A stretch of DNA of 32,226 nucleotides from Paenibacillus helianthi (GTDB lineage: Bacteria > Bacillota > Bacilli > Paenibacillales > Paenibacillaceae), in the NCBI RefSeq assembly GCF_001909055.1, contig NZ_LVWI01000075.1, positions 1 to 32,226 on the forward strand, in the 5' to 3' direction. This document shows, one piece after another, positions 1 to 8,160 of this stretch. The translations under genes and the position numbers were made by a program. The notes under the pieces are model-generated. The model was not told the DNA's origin, searched no databases, and saw only the letters and a program-made list of their open reading frames with translations. How positions within the stretch are numbered: position 1 is the stretch's first letter; each line of letters begins with the position of its first letter.

Positions 1-187
1 ACTGTACCAGTTGCTCCAGACCTGTTCGTGTATTGGAGAATACACAATCTTTCCCCAGTTCAATTCCCCGAAAGTCAATGGCTCGGGCCACATGGGTTTC
101 CTTAGCGATGTCTGCCCCTACGACAAGGGTCTTGTCGGAAATTCTCATAATCCGTTGATTCTGTTTCTTCGATTGTTTATACTTCAT
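1..187 (-). CDS. IS110-family transposase, N-terminal part (cut by window edge)
   Basis: The reading frame starts at an ATG at 187 and runs off the window; about 62 residues are visible. After a basic leader it contains VVGADIAKETHVARA, the first acidic motif of the RuvC-like DEDD domain of IS110-family recombinases, followed by a segment ending in NTRTGLEQLV, which is also typical. An AGGAGG site lies about 7 nt before the ATG and fixes the start. IS110 enzymes excise a circular element and reinsert it using a DEDD domain plus a C-terminal serine domain. Only the start is visible, so intactness cannot be judged. It is clearly different from the IS110 protein at the other end of the window, whose N-terminus reads MKPVIGMDVAKG. 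Confidence 0.85.
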   Translation of the reverse strand, partial: MKYKQSKKQNQRIMRISDKTLVVGADIAKETHVARAIDFRGIELGKDCVFSNTRTGLEQLVQ

Positions 188-360
188 GTTGAGTGCCTCC
201 TGCGCTGGAATTTGTTCTCTGGACGGAACGTTTCCCAGTATACAGCTGGCGCTTTTTTCATTCAAACCTCAAATTAATTCATTACAGGAATGGCTCCTCA
301 AATGGGTTATGTATAACTTTTGCCCTCATTATAGGAGACGTTTATAAAGATTTGATAATG
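188..360 (-). other. Non-coding leader of the left IS110 element
   Basis: No gene is seen here. The stretch lies directly 5' of an IS110 transposase, where elements of the IS110 group carry their left end and bridge-RNA gene. It contains short inverted repeats (for example CCAG/CTGG around 233-250), but I could not define a convincing guide fold. The element boundary is not identifiable from one end alone. Confidence 0.3.
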
Positions 361-369
361 ATTCAAAAA

Positions 370-401
370 GCAAAAAAAGAAGGCATCCCGCGAAGGATGC
401 C
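370..401 (-). terminator. Rho-independent terminator after the sugar permease genes
   Basis: Read on the minus strand, GGCATCC (401-395) pairs with GGATGCC (388-382) around a 6-nt loop and is followed by a T-rich run (380-370). It lies about 20 nt beyond the stop of the second permease gene and ends the transport operon. Confidence 0.85.
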
Positions 402-421
402 CTTGTGTGTTCGCTATAGTA

Positions 422-1267
422 TTAGCCCTTAACCGCTGATCCAACGGTAAGCGCATTTTCGACTTGTTCGCTGAACAGCATGTAGATCAGAACGGTAGGC
501 AAGCTGGCAATGGTCATGGCCGCTCCCATCGCACCCCAGTCGGTTGTGAATTGACCTTGGAAGAATAGCAGACCCAGCGGCAGCGTCTTCAGGCTTTCTT
601 TGGTAATCAGGATGACGGCCATCGTGAATTCGTTCCAGGAGTTCAGGAAGATAAAGATGACCATCGTGGCGAGCGCCGGCTTGATAATCGGCAGCATGAT
701 GCTGAAGAATGTCCGGTAGATCGAAGCTCCGTCAATACAGGCCGACTCCTCCAGCTCGTTAGGAATACTGCGGAAGAAGCCATAGAATACAATAGAGGTA
801 AAGGACAGGTTAAAGGCGATATACGGCACAATCAGCGCACCATACGTATTGGCAAGATGAAAGTCTCTGACCAGAATAGCCAGCGGAATCATAATGACCT
901 GAATGGGGATGAACATGCCTATCATAATATAGGTGTGGGCGATGCCGCGCAGCCGCCATTGCAATCGGGCCGCCGCATAGGAGAACATGACGGACAGAAC
1001 GATTGCACCAATAACGGTTGCCCCCGCAACGATTACACTATTCATGAAGTATACCGGCACATTGTATTTGGACCAGGCATTCGAATAATTTTCAAATCTT
1101 AGATGAGTCGGGAACCCAAAGGGATTGGTTACGAAGATCTCGTCATTATTTTTTAGCGAGTAAAAAATCATCCAGATCAACGGATACACCGACAAGATTG
1201 CATACAGCCACATAAAGCCTGTGACGGGCAGGTTGTTTTGGCGCACCTTCTTAATAAGCCAGGCCAT
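422..1267 (-). CDS. Carbohydrate ABC transporter permease, MalG type
   Basis: Protein of 281 aa, normal length for a MalG-type inner-membrane subunit of a CUT1 sugar importer. Hydrophobic segments begin near residues 15-37 and 72-100 and continue to the C-terminus. The cytoplasmic EAA loop that docks on the ATPase is visible at about 171-195 (EESACIDGAS followed by a LP). An AAAGGAAG site precedes the ATG. It lies 15 bp after the other permease gene, so the two are co-transcribed and should form the heterodimeric channel. No ATPase gene is present, as is common where one MsmK/UgpC-like ATPase serves many importers. The sugar cannot be read from this subunit. Confidence 0.93.
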   Translation of the reverse strand: MAWLIKKVRQNNLPVTGFMWLYAILSVYPLIWMIFYSLKNNDEIFVTNPFGFPTHLRFENYSNAWSKYNVPVYFMNSVIVAGATVIGAIVLSVMFSYAAARLQWRLRGIAHTYIMIGMFIPIQVIMIPLAILVRDFHLANTYGALIVPYIAFNLSFTSIVFYGFFRSIPNELEESACIDGASIYRTFFSIMLPIIKPALATMVIFIFLNSWNEFTMAVILITKESLKTLPLGLLFFQGQFTTDWGAMGAAMTIASLPTVLIYMLFSEQVENALTVGSAVKG

Positions 1268-1282
1268 ATTTGGACACTTCCT

Positions 1283-2164
1283 TTAATAAGTGATTCGTTC
1301 TCTGGCAACCAGACGGTTGATGATCAGTGTGGCAAGCAGGCATTCAATGACCAGCATAGCCGCCGCCGCACTTCCATAACCGAACTCTCCCACACGGAAA
1401 GCGGAACGATACATCAAATAGGTAAGTGTATAGGTTGAAGTTCCTGGTCCACCACCGGTCATAATATACATATTTGCAAAAGCATTCAGTCCTCCCGTAA
1501 CTGCGAAGACCAGACAGAACTTATACGTTTCAGCCATCATGGGAATCATGATTTTGCGGATCGCCTGCAGTTTGGTTGCACCGTCAATACGGGCCGCTTC
1601 CATATATTGCTCGGGTACCGATCTTACTCCCGCAAGGATCAGAGCAAAGTGATAGCCCATATACTGCCAGGCATTGACGAAGGCCACGGCGATGATCGCC
1701 GATTTGCTGCTTGAGAGCCAGTCTTGCTGATAGTGAATGCCGAGGATCTCGAACAGCTTGTTCATGAGGCCATATTGCCCGTTATAAATGGACAGCCATA
1801 GTTGGCAGACCACTGTAATCGACAGCACAACGGGGATGAAATAACTGATTCTCAGCAGACGGCGGCCCTTAACGACTCCATCAGCGATGACAAAAGCCAG
1901 AATCGAAGCGATACCGATCTGTGTAACGGTAATGATGGCTGCAAAGATCAGCCCATTATAGAGAGAGGTATAGAACACACTGTCGTCAAACAAATTCTTA
2001 TAGTTGTCAAACCAAATGAAGGTTCCTGCTGTTAGACCGTCCCATTCATATAAACTGCGGAAGAAAGTCTGCATGATCGGGTAGAACACCATAATGGTAT
2101 ACAAAAGAAGTGCAGGCAGCGTAAATATGGCAATCGCTGTCTTGTTCCCTAAAAATTTCTTCAT
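1283..2164 (-). CDS. Carbohydrate ABC transporter permease, MalF type
   Basis: Protein of 293 aa with about six membrane segments, the first at residues 9-33. The EAA loop (YMEAARIDGAT, about 188-208) and the GGGPG stretch before the last helices are typical of MalF/UgpA-type permeases of CUT1 importers. I start it at the ATG at 2164 (MKKFLGNK). An in-frame ATG at 2200 would add 12 residues, but it lies almost against the T-run of the preceding terminator and has no Shine-Dalgarno site. The site before the chosen ATG (AAGGGATGTGAAGAG) is only moderate. It is separated from the binding-protein gene by a terminator hairpin, which probably lowers permease expression relative to binding protein. 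Confidence 0.9.
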   Translation of the reverse strand: MKKFLGNKTAIAIFTLPALLLYTIMVFYPIMQTFFRSLYEWDGLTAGTFIWFDNYKNLFDDSVFYTSLYNGLIFAAIITVTQIGIASILAFVIADGVVKGRRLLRISYFIPVVLSITVVCQLWLSIYNGQYGLMNKLFEILGIHYQQDWLSSSKSAIIAVAFVNAWQYMGYHFALILAGVRSVPEQYMEAARIDGATKLQAIRKIMIPMMAETYKFCLVFAVTGGLNAFANMYIMTGGGPGTSTYTLTYLMYRSAFRVGEFGYGSAAAAMLVIECLLATLIINRLVARERITY

Positions 2165-2205
2165 CTCTTCACATCCCTTGCTGGTAGCTGCACAATCCAT
2201 AGCTT

Positions 2206-2255
2206 TGAAGAAAAAGATAGGACCCGCCCGTACCCAAGGTCTAGGCGGGTCCTAT
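2206..2255 (-). terminator. Intra-operon terminator between binding protein and permeases
   Basis: A perfect stem (ATAGGACCCGCC pairing with GGCGGGTCCTAT; arms 2244-2255 and 2217-2228) is followed on the minus strand by CTTTTTCTTC. It sits just after the binding-protein stop codon and before the MalF-type gene, so a partial terminator or 3'-end stabilising hairpin is likely. Confidence 0.85.
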
Positions 2256-2269
2256 TCAGGTGGTGCTGT

Positions 2270-3616
2270 TTATTTACCGTTTGGTATTGCTTTGGTTACA
2301 TCTTTAATGAATTCATCTACGCTGTAACCGCCGGTCATCAAGACCTGTGTGGCATCTTCAATGGCGGCCTTGAATTTAGCATCAGAGAGACCCCAGTCGA
2401 AGGCGGTGGTACTGGTGACCTTGGAAATATCCTCGGACAGCTGCTTCATCATTGGAGGGTATTCTTTTACAATAGGCTTATCCACTTTGGTGGCTACCAT
2501 CGGATTGCCGCGCTCGGTGTATTTGAATTCGGCATACTTCAAGGAGATGAAGGCCGCTACTTTGGCTGCCAGCTCAGGATCCTTAGTGTCCGGATTCACT
2601 GCATAGCCGCCTGGATTTCCTCCACCGACAAAAGCATATTTGTTCTTCTCATAGGAGGCTGCGTCTGCGGCCGGGAAGTACATCCAGCCCACTTTGTCGC
2701 CGAGCTTCTCCGTGGAAGTTGCAATTTCCCATTGTCCATTCAGGAACATGGCGGCTTTGCCTTCATAGAACAGGGAGGCTGCCTGGTCGAAATTCAGGTT
2801 GGTTGCGCCCTTAGGCAGCAGGCCGGCCTGGATCAGTTTATATAATTCCTCTGTGGCTTGCTTGTACGCAGGATCGCTTGGCGATGCCCCGCCGCTTTGC
2901 AGCTTCAGAATGCCTTGCGGCTCTGTGCGTGTTGCGAACACATCATAGAGTGCAACGGTTGGCCATTTCTCTTTGGCGAACAGGGACAACGGAGTAATTC
3001 CCGCTTTGTTAAAGGTTTGAACGGCTGTCATCAGCTCGTCATAGGTGGTAGGAACTTTAACATTATTTTTCTCGAACAGCTCCTTGTTGTAGTAGAGGAG
3101 CATGAATTCGTTGCCGGCATAAGGATAGGCATAGATATGACCGTCTTCACTGATTAGCGTATTCATCGTACTTGGGTACATTTTGCTTTTGAAATCATAT
3201 AGATCGGCGAATTTGTCCAGCTCCAGAATATTGCCGGATTTCTTGAAGGTATTAATAATATCTGTGCCCGCCTGGTAGATATCCGGCAGGTTCCCGGTTG
3301 CGGCGTAGGTTTTGAGCTTCTGCCCGTCATCCTGAGCCTGTACCTCCAGCTCCAGCTCGACATTCGGCATCTCTTTTTTCAGTTCCGCGACAGCGTAGTC
3401 ATAAGGGAGCTTCGTGTCATCATCGGAATATTGGGCATAAATACGCAGCTTGACTGCTTTTTCCGGTGCTGCCGTTGTTGCCGCTGCTGCTTCTGTCGCT
3501 GCAGGTGATCCGGCGTTTGTTTCTTTTGCTGCTGTATCTGTGTTGTTGCCTGCTGATCCGCATGCGCTTACAAACACTAGGCTTAAGCCCGCTAGAGCTG
3601 TGGCTACTTTCTTCAT
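2270..3616 (-). CDS. Sugar ABC transporter substrate-binding lipoprotein (SBP family 1)
   Basis: Protein of 448 aa. It has a lipoprotein signal peptide with a basic MKK start, a hydrophobic core and the lipobox VSAC; Cys19 would be lipidated and anchor the protein outside the membrane. A low-complexity Ala/Thr/Glu linker follows to about residue 50, then a typical extracellular solute-binding fold (LRIYAQYSDDD at the start, NGQWE in the ligand lobe, GGGNPGGYAVN near the hinge). The frame is open 70 codons further upstream, but that extension has no signal peptide and runs into the regulator gene. The chosen ATG has a GGGGG site about 9 nt upstream. It delivers a carbohydrate to the two permeases downstream; the substrate is not deducible. 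Confidence 0.93.
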   Translation of the reverse strand: MKKVATALAGLSLVFVSACGSAGNNTDTAAKETNAGSPAATEAAAATTAAPEKAVKLRIYAQYSDDDTKLPYDYAVAELKKEMPNVELELEVQAQDDGQKLKTYAATGNLPDIYQAGTDIINTFKKSGNILELDKFADLYDFKSKMYPSTMNTLISEDGHIYAYPYAGNEFMLLYYNKELFEKNNVKVPTTYDELMTAVQTFNKAGITPLSLFAKEKWPTVALYDVFATRTEPQGILKLQSGGASPSDPAYKQATEELYKLIQAGLLPKGATNLNFDQAASLFYEGKAAMFLNGQWEIATSTEKLGDKVGWMYFPAADAASYEKNKYAFVGGGNPGGYAVNPDTKDPELAAKVAAFISLKYAEFKYTERGNPMVATKVDKPIVKEYPPMMKQLSEDISKVTSTTAFDWGLSDAKFKAAIEDATQVLMTGGYSVDEFIKDVTKAIPNGK

Positions 3617-3651
3617 TCGGGTGACCCCCTTCAATGTTGTTTTCTGACTTA

Positions 3652-3680
3652 AGTATAGTAAGAGCGGGCCATGGTGATAA
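3652..3680 (-). promoter_or_regulatory. Candidate sigma-A promoter for the binding-protein gene
   Basis: On the minus strand TTATCA (3680-3675) and TATACT (3657-3652) are separated by exactly 17 nt, about 35 nt before the binding-protein start codon. The -10 matches consensus at five of six positions and the -35 at four. It lies in the 109-bp gap after the YesN-like regulator gene, the likely activator. Confidence 0.45.
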
Positions 3681-3725
3681 GGCAAAAACTGCGTGCTTCT
3701 GGTAAAATCCGCGCAGAAAGAATCC

Positions 3726-5315
3726 TCAACTCCGGTTCTTCTCATACTCGCTGGGGGAGTAGCCGTAGAATTTCTTGAAGCTTTTGCTAAAATATCCTGC
3801 GTCACTGTAACCGACACTCTCAGCAATGTCGGATAAGCGCAGACCGCCTTGCCCCAGCTGTTCTTTCGCTTTTTTCATCCGGTATTGGGTAATATAATCG
3901 CTCAGTGTCATGCCGAACTCCTTCTTGAATACAGCCCGCAGATAGCTGGCATTAATGAATACATGCTGGGCAACCTGCTCCAGTTGAAGCTCAGGATCGG
4001 GATAACATTGCTCTATATATGCTTTGGCCGACTGTGCAATTTTCGCGGCCCTTGTATTTTTATACTGGCCTGTGTAGCGGATGGCCTTATGAAACAATTC
4101 CTTGATCCATTCAAAGGTCATTTCCAGCGACTCAAACTTGCGGATTTCGTTGTAGGGGAAGAAGTTCTCTCCGAAGCACTCTTCAACCGGATGGCCTGAT
4201 TCTGTGATATAGGCGAGGTTCACAGCAATCAGACCAATGCAAATGACATACACATGTTCAATCGACAGCCGTCTTTCGAGAATGGAGTCAAATACACCGT
4301 CAAGAATGTGCTGCACCCCTTCCGAATTCCGCATCCGAAGCTGGATCAGCAGCTTCTCATTGACCTCTACGGGGTAAAATGCCTGTTGTCCAATCTCAGC
4401 GGCAACCGATTCATAAGTGATCACACGGTCATGGCCGAGGACAAACTTGTTCTGCAAGGCGATAAGCGCTTCCTGGTAGGAATCGTGGATATCCTTGAAT
4501 CCTTGTTTACTGCGGCCAATACCGATCGTAATCGTGAAATTTAGGTATTTCTTGATTAATTCGCCGAGCCTTCTGTATCCGTCCAAAAAAGACGCCATAG
4601 GGTTGTGATGGTCCACATGCTCAATCAGTCCGATAATCCGCCCTTCCGGTCCATTGAAGATATGATGTTTCCAGCTGTCATCCAAGGCTTCGTTAAGGAT
4701 ATTCGTAACGGCGTATTTCATGAGCAGCCGTTCGCTTATTTTCTCCCATTTGATGTCAATATGGTCAATTTCGATGCATGCGACAACAAAAACAGGGCTT
4801 TGAATGTGAATGTTGTACTGCCCAAGGCGTGTCATAATTTCTTCATGGGTCAGCATGCAATCGCCGCTAATGAGCTGATTAAGGAAGCTTTCCTTTACGA
4901 GCTGCTGGTTCTCCTTATACGTTAAATTCTCCTGTTGAACCTTCCGGTGCTCCTGCTGCAGCTTGAGCAGGGTCAGCATCAGCTCGTCCTTAGAAAAGGG
5001 CTTCAAAATATAATCCTCTACCCCCAGCTTGAGTGCTGTTCGCGCATACTCAAATTCATTATGTCCCGTAATCAGCACGATGCTCATTTCAGGGTATTGC
5101 GCCTTCAGCTTCCGGGTAAGCTCCAAGCCATCCATGAAAGGCATGGTGATATCAATCAGCGCGATATCTACCGGATTTGCCGCACAAAGCTCCAGCGCCT
5201 CCACTCCATTCCTTGCTTCAATCGAAATCTCAAAGCCCAGCGTGTCCCAATCCAGCACTCCGCGCAGATATTCACGGAAGATACTCTCGTCGTCTACGAT
5301 CATTACTGTCTGCAT
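3726..5315 (-). CDS. Response regulator with AraC-type DNA-binding domain (YesN-like)
   Basis: Protein of 529 aa. The N-terminal receiver domain (1-120) has the acidic pair D8/D9, phosphoacceptor D55 (LIDITMP), T83 and K105 (LKPF). A central domain of about 300 residues follows. The C-terminal ~105 residues are an AraC/XylS double helix-turn-helix (YLRAVFKKEFGMTLSDY and IAESVGYSDAGYFSKSFKK), a strong match to the family. The AGGAG site lies inside the end of the kinase gene, and the gap between the genes is 5 bp, so translation is coupled. The arrangement kinase-regulator-binding protein suggests it activates the adjacent importer when the kinase senses extracellular sugar. Confidence 0.93.
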   Translation of the reverse strand: MQTVMIVDDESIFREYLRGVLDWDTLGFEISIEARNGVEALELCAANPVDIALIDITMPFMDGLELTRKLKAQYPEMSIVLITGHNEFEYARTALKLGVEDYILKPFSKDELMLTLLKLQQEHRKVQQENLTYKENQQLVKESFLNQLISGDCMLTHEEIMTRLGQYNIHIQSPVFVVACIEIDHIDIKWEKISERLLMKYAVTNILNEALDDSWKHHIFNGPEGRIIGLIEHVDHHNPMASFLDGYRRLGELIKKYLNFTITIGIGRSKQGFKDIHDSYQEALIALQNKFVLGHDRVITYESVAAEIGQQAFYPVEVNEKLLIQLRMRNSEGVQHILDGVFDSILERRLSIEHVYVICIGLIAVNLAYITESGHPVEECFGENFFPYNEIRKFESLEMTFEWIKELFHKAIRYTGQYKNTRAAKIAQSAKAYIEQCYPDPELQLEQVAQHVFINASYLRAVFKKEFGMTLSDYITQYRMKKAKEQLGQGGLRLSDIAESVGYSDAGYFSKSFKKFYGYSPSEYEKNRS

Positions 5316-5320
5316 GTATA

Positions 5321-7123
5321 TTATTCTCCTGACCGGCCCGGATAAGGGAGATTCACAGTGATCTCTGTTCCTTGTCCAAGCTTGCTTGTAATCTGCAATC
5401 CGTATTCAGAGCCAAAATACAGTCTGATTCGTTCGTGAACACTGCTTATTCCATAGCCGACGGGCTTTTCCTGACCCTTCATGGCGGTTTCCAGTGCGTG
5501 CAGCCGTTCTTCGGACATCCCTACCCCGTCATCTGTGATCTTCAAGATCACCTTGCTTTCTTCCCTGTATCCGCTGATTATAAGTTCACCGAAGGAGCCC
5601 TTGGTCTTAAGCCCGTGATAAATCGCATTTTCTACAAGTGGCTGCAGGGTAAGCTTAGGAATAATACAGGGGAGAATATCCGGTTCGATCTCAATCAGGA
5701 AGTTGAATACGTCCGAATACCGGATCTGTTGAATAGACAGGTAATCCCGGACGCTGTTCAGTTCTTCCTGTAACGTGATCTGGTCCCGGCCATTACTTAA
5801 GACCACCCTATAGAAGTCGGCCAGCGCCTTCGTGGTCCGCTGTACGTCCCGTGGTCTTCCCATGTCTGACAGCGTATAAATAACATCCAGTGTATTATAT
5901 AAAAAATGAGGTTTGATCTGCGCCTGAATTAGAGCAAGCTCATATTCCCTCTTTTCCCGCTGCTCCTTACCGATGTTGCTCAGCAGCTCTTCGACCCGGT
6001 TCATCATCATATTAAACCCGGAGGCGAGGATTCCGATTTCGTCCCTGGATTTGACTTCCAGGTAGGGGTCCAGATGGCCTTCATTCACATGCTTCATATG
6101 ACGGGAGAGGTTGATAATAGGCTTGGCAATAAGATTGGATAACATGCCCGCACCAAGAATCGCAAAGAACAGGCAGATGAAACCTATGAGGATGATCAAC
6201 TGTGTAATGGTTTTGGTGTCCTCGTTCAGACGATTATAGGGGACCATAGAGATTAGCTGCCAGCCCAGCTTTGTAATATCTGCACGGATCAGAAGCATCT
6301 TTCCTGAGGGGGAAGGCTGCAGCAGATTTTGTTCAGCAGATCCCATCACCCAGTCTCTTAGAGCGCCTCCGGGCAGCGGGTGTAATACCTGGCTTGGCTC
6401 CAGTGCAGAGACCACCAGGCCGCTGGGGTCAACAATCATGAAGGATTCATCCTGGATGGAGCCGATATTGCGGTAGATGGCTGACAAGGCATCCTCCCGC
6501 ACATTCAGAATGACGTAGCCCAGCGTCTCTCCGGTATTGATGTTGACAATTCGTTTGCCAAGGGAGAGCACCGGCTGTTCCGGGCTGGCGACCAGATAGC
6601 TGCGGCGCTCCATAGGAAACCAAATATTGGAGCCGCGGGAATGCTCCAGTGTGGTCAGCATATTGCTTCCCTGGAGCTGCTCGGCGTTCCTCTCCATCTC
6701 CAGATTTGAGCCATAGACCACACCGCTTCGGCTGATATAAGCTGCTGAATCCACATCCGGGAAGATCAGCAGCGCGTAACTTAACTGATTGGTGATTTGA
6801 GTGTAGAGCTGCAGATCCGATACCTGCCCGCCGTCTTCCGAATATTTCTCGACGATCACTTTATTCAGATTTAAGGTTAATATATTGGCAGCGCTTTCCG
6901 TATTGGTCAGCATGCTGTTCATGAGTGTAGTAATCAAGGTTGAATTGTCGGAGACACTGTTCACTGTTTTCTTGACAATAGCATCGGTATAGACCCGGTA
7001 CGAGACAAAGCCTAGAATAAATAAGGGTAAGATAATCAGCGGAATGTAGACATACATAATCTTTTTGCGTATCAATAGCCTGTCGAACCATTTACCCGGA
7101 TATAAACGTCCCCTGAATTGCAT
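5321..7123 (-). CDS. Sensor histidine kinase, YesM/LytS-like (HisKA_7TM-independent, two-TM type)
   Basis: Protein of 600 aa. Membrane helices at about 22-44 and 306-330 enclose an extracellular sensor domain, probably Cache-like. A HAMP segment follows, then the His_kinase motif QIKPHFLYNTLD with phosphoacceptor H406, and an ATPase domain with N-box PLVENAIYHGL, DDGVGMS and a final GQGTEI. This order defines the YesM type. I start at the ATG at 7123, which has GGAGGAG 6 nt upstream; the frame extends 22 codons further without a better site. It should phosphorylate the AraC-type regulator encoded 5 bp downstream and control the importer. Confidence 0.92.
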   Translation of the reverse strand: MQFRGRLYPGKWFDRLLIRKKIMYVYIPLIILPLFILGFVSYRVYTDAIVKKTVNSVSDNSTLITTLMNSMLTNTESAANILTLNLNKVIVEKYSEDGGQVSDLQLYTQITNQLSYALLIFPDVDSAAYISRSGVVYGSNLEMERNAEQLQGSNMLTTLEHSRGSNIWFPMERRSYLVASPEQPVLSLGKRIVNINTGETLGYVILNVREDALSAIYRNIGSIQDESFMIVDPSGLVVSALEPSQVLHPLPGGALRDWVMGSAEQNLLQPSPSGKMLLIRADITKLGWQLISMVPYNRLNEDTKTITQLIILIGFICLFFAILGAGMLSNLIAKPIINLSRHMKHVNEGHLDPYLEVKSRDEIGILASGFNMMMNRVEELLSNIGKEQREKREYELALIQAQIKPHFLYNTLDVIYTLSDMGRPRDVQRTTKALADFYRVVLSNGRDQITLQEELNSVRDYLSIQQIRYSDVFNFLIEIEPDILPCIIPKLTLQPLVENAIYHGLKTKGSFGELIISGYREESKVILKITDDGVGMSEERLHALETAMKGQEKPVGYGISSVHERIRLYFGSEYGLQITSKLGQGTEITVNLPYPGRSGE

Positions 7124-7199
7124 ATTGCTCCTCCATTTCAGCCTGTTGACCCTATGTTCTGGTGCAACTGATAACGCGAATGTTAACACGTTTCATTAA

Positions 7200-7535
7200 T
7201 ATTTTGCAAAAGCAAAAATTGTAACCGTAGGAACAGTAGGAATCGCTTGGCAACCGGTGTTTCGTGTGAAATGATCGAGAGAAGTGGGTTGGGTGGGGCA
7301 AATCGATGAAACGGGAAAATGCGTAGCCGGAGGAGAAGCTTCGATTATCATCTCGACGATAGCTGCAATGACAAGCTTCATTATCTTCCTGTATCCAGAT
7401 GTATATACACCTACAACTACAAGTGTGAGTAGAATCATTGGTGCAATAGCAAGCAAAAACTCTAAGACAAATGGAATTGTCTTAGATTTATCTAAGACTT
7501 CTGTAACAGCTGATCAACTGGGAATGTATGGCTAG
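7200..7535 (+). pseudogene. Broken fragment, possibly the tail of a polymorphic-toxin gene
   Basis: One plus-strand frame is open from 7200 to a TAG at 7533-7535 except for an in-frame TGA at 7272-7274. The 5' half encodes IVTVGTVGIAWQPVF and the 3' half a hydrophobic stretch (IIISTIAAMTSFIIF) and a polar tail ending in QLGMYG. There is no start with a Shine-Dalgarno site. It precedes an intact small gene resembling an immunity protein and an RHS core fragment, so I infer it is the 3' end of a degraded toxin domain. No toxin family is recognised. A minus-strand frame across 7196-7456 is also open; which strand was coding is not certain. Confidence 0.35.
7449..7486 (-). terminator. Terminator-like perfect hairpin
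   Basis: TCTAAGACAA (7461-7470) and TTGTCTTAGA (7477-7486) form a perfect 10-bp stem with a 6-nt loop. Read on the minus strand it is followed by GTTTTTGCTTG, the layout of a Rho-independent terminator. It could be the distal terminator of the operon ending at 8161, but it lies about 680 bp beyond it, with the RHS remnants between. Confidence 0.45.
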
Positions 7536-7616
7536 AGTAAGAGGGGTTACGGAGAAGGCGAATAGACACCAAATATAACTAATTTAATTATTATTCCATA
7601 ATAATGGAGGGTTACT

Positions 7617-7847
7617 ATGCCTAAAATCAGATGTAAATGTGGAGAGGTTCTTAGATTTGGTGATATACCTTGTGATATTGAATACAAATTCATCTCTGAT
7701 GTTGAATATGATCAATATCAAGGACAAATCGATGCTGAAGAATTATACCTTAAAATGAAAAGTTTTCTTGAATGTAAAATATGCGGTAGACTGTGGTTTT
7801 TTTGGAATGGATTTGAAAATCCGCCTAAAGAATACGAATTAAAATAG
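7617..7847 (+). CDS. Small zinc-ribbon-like protein, putative RHS immunity protein
   Basis: Protein of 76 aa, start ATG preceded by GGAGGG at a 6-nt spacing. Two cysteine pairs, CKCGE near the N-terminus and CKICGR at about residues 52-57, suggest one zinc-binding knuckle pair; the rest is acidic and aromatic (SDVEYDQYQGQIDAEELY, RLWFFWNG). Base composition is more AT-rich than the flanking operons. It lies between a broken frame and a fragment of an RHS core, with its own terminator. Small intact genes just after toxin tails in RHS loci usually encode immunity proteins, so that role is inferred from context. No enzymatic motif is visible. Confidence 0.6.
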   Translation: MPKIRCKCGEVLRFGDIPCDIEYKFISDVEYDQYQGQIDAEELYLKMKSFLECKICGRLWFFWNGFENPPKEYELK

Positions 7848-7863
7848 TAATTGAAACTATTAT

Positions 7864-7902
7864 GAAACCACATGTTAGTCAGTTTATCATGTGGTTTCTT
7901 TC
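7864..7902 (+). terminator. Terminator of the putative immunity gene
   Basis: GAAACCACATG (7864-7874) pairs perfectly with CATGTGGTTTC (7888-7898) over 11 bp and is followed by TTTC. It begins 16 bp after the stop codon of the small gene. Confidence 0.65.
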
Positions 7903-8080
7903 AGCTAATTATAAGAATATGTTTGAGGGGCAGATAGATAATCCACTGAGTTTGAATTTGTATACGTATGTCGTTAATAACCCGTTGATTTATACTGATC
8001 CTACAGGGCATTACAATAATTCTCACAGTTTATCTAATCAATCACGCTCATTCGTCGATGCTACAAAGTGGGGATTTTAA
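7903..8080 (+). pseudogene. RHS repeat-associated core fragment
   Basis: The frame encodes FEGQIDNPLSLNLYTYVVNN followed by PLIYTDPTGH, the hallmark end of the RHS/YD-repeat core just before the variable toxin domain. It continues for only about 25 residues before a TAA at 8078-8080. The N-terminal thousand or more residues of a real RHS protein are absent. The only upstream ATG (7862) lies inside the terminator stem of the preceding gene and has no ribosome site, so this piece is probably not translated. It is likely a leftover of cassette recombination at an RHS locus. Confidence 0.8.
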
Positions 8081-8160
8081 TTGAATGCAATTGCTACCGT
8101 TTGGCTGGTTAACATATCAATCCTAATTTTTGGGTGGTGTCAAAATTACAAATTATTGCT

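Noticed and set aside
3617..3826. N-terminal extension of the binding protein
   Set aside because: Extends into the regulator gene and puts a non-signal segment before an obvious lipoprotein signal peptide.
7181..7196. Catabolite-responsive element before the sensor kinase (TGTTAACACGTTTCA)
   Set aside because: Needs one inserted base to fit the TGWAANCGNTNWCA pattern.
7202..7217. TTTTGC-AAAA-GCAAAA inverted repeat as an operator of the kinase gene
   Set aside because: A-rich simple sequence within the RHS remnant frame; likely chance.
7196..7456. 86-codon minus-strand frame in the RHS remnant region
   Set aside because: Has no ribosome site and is cut by the sensor-kinase leader; the plus-strand frame continues past it to 7535 and fits the RHS cassette order better. 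Not fully excluded.
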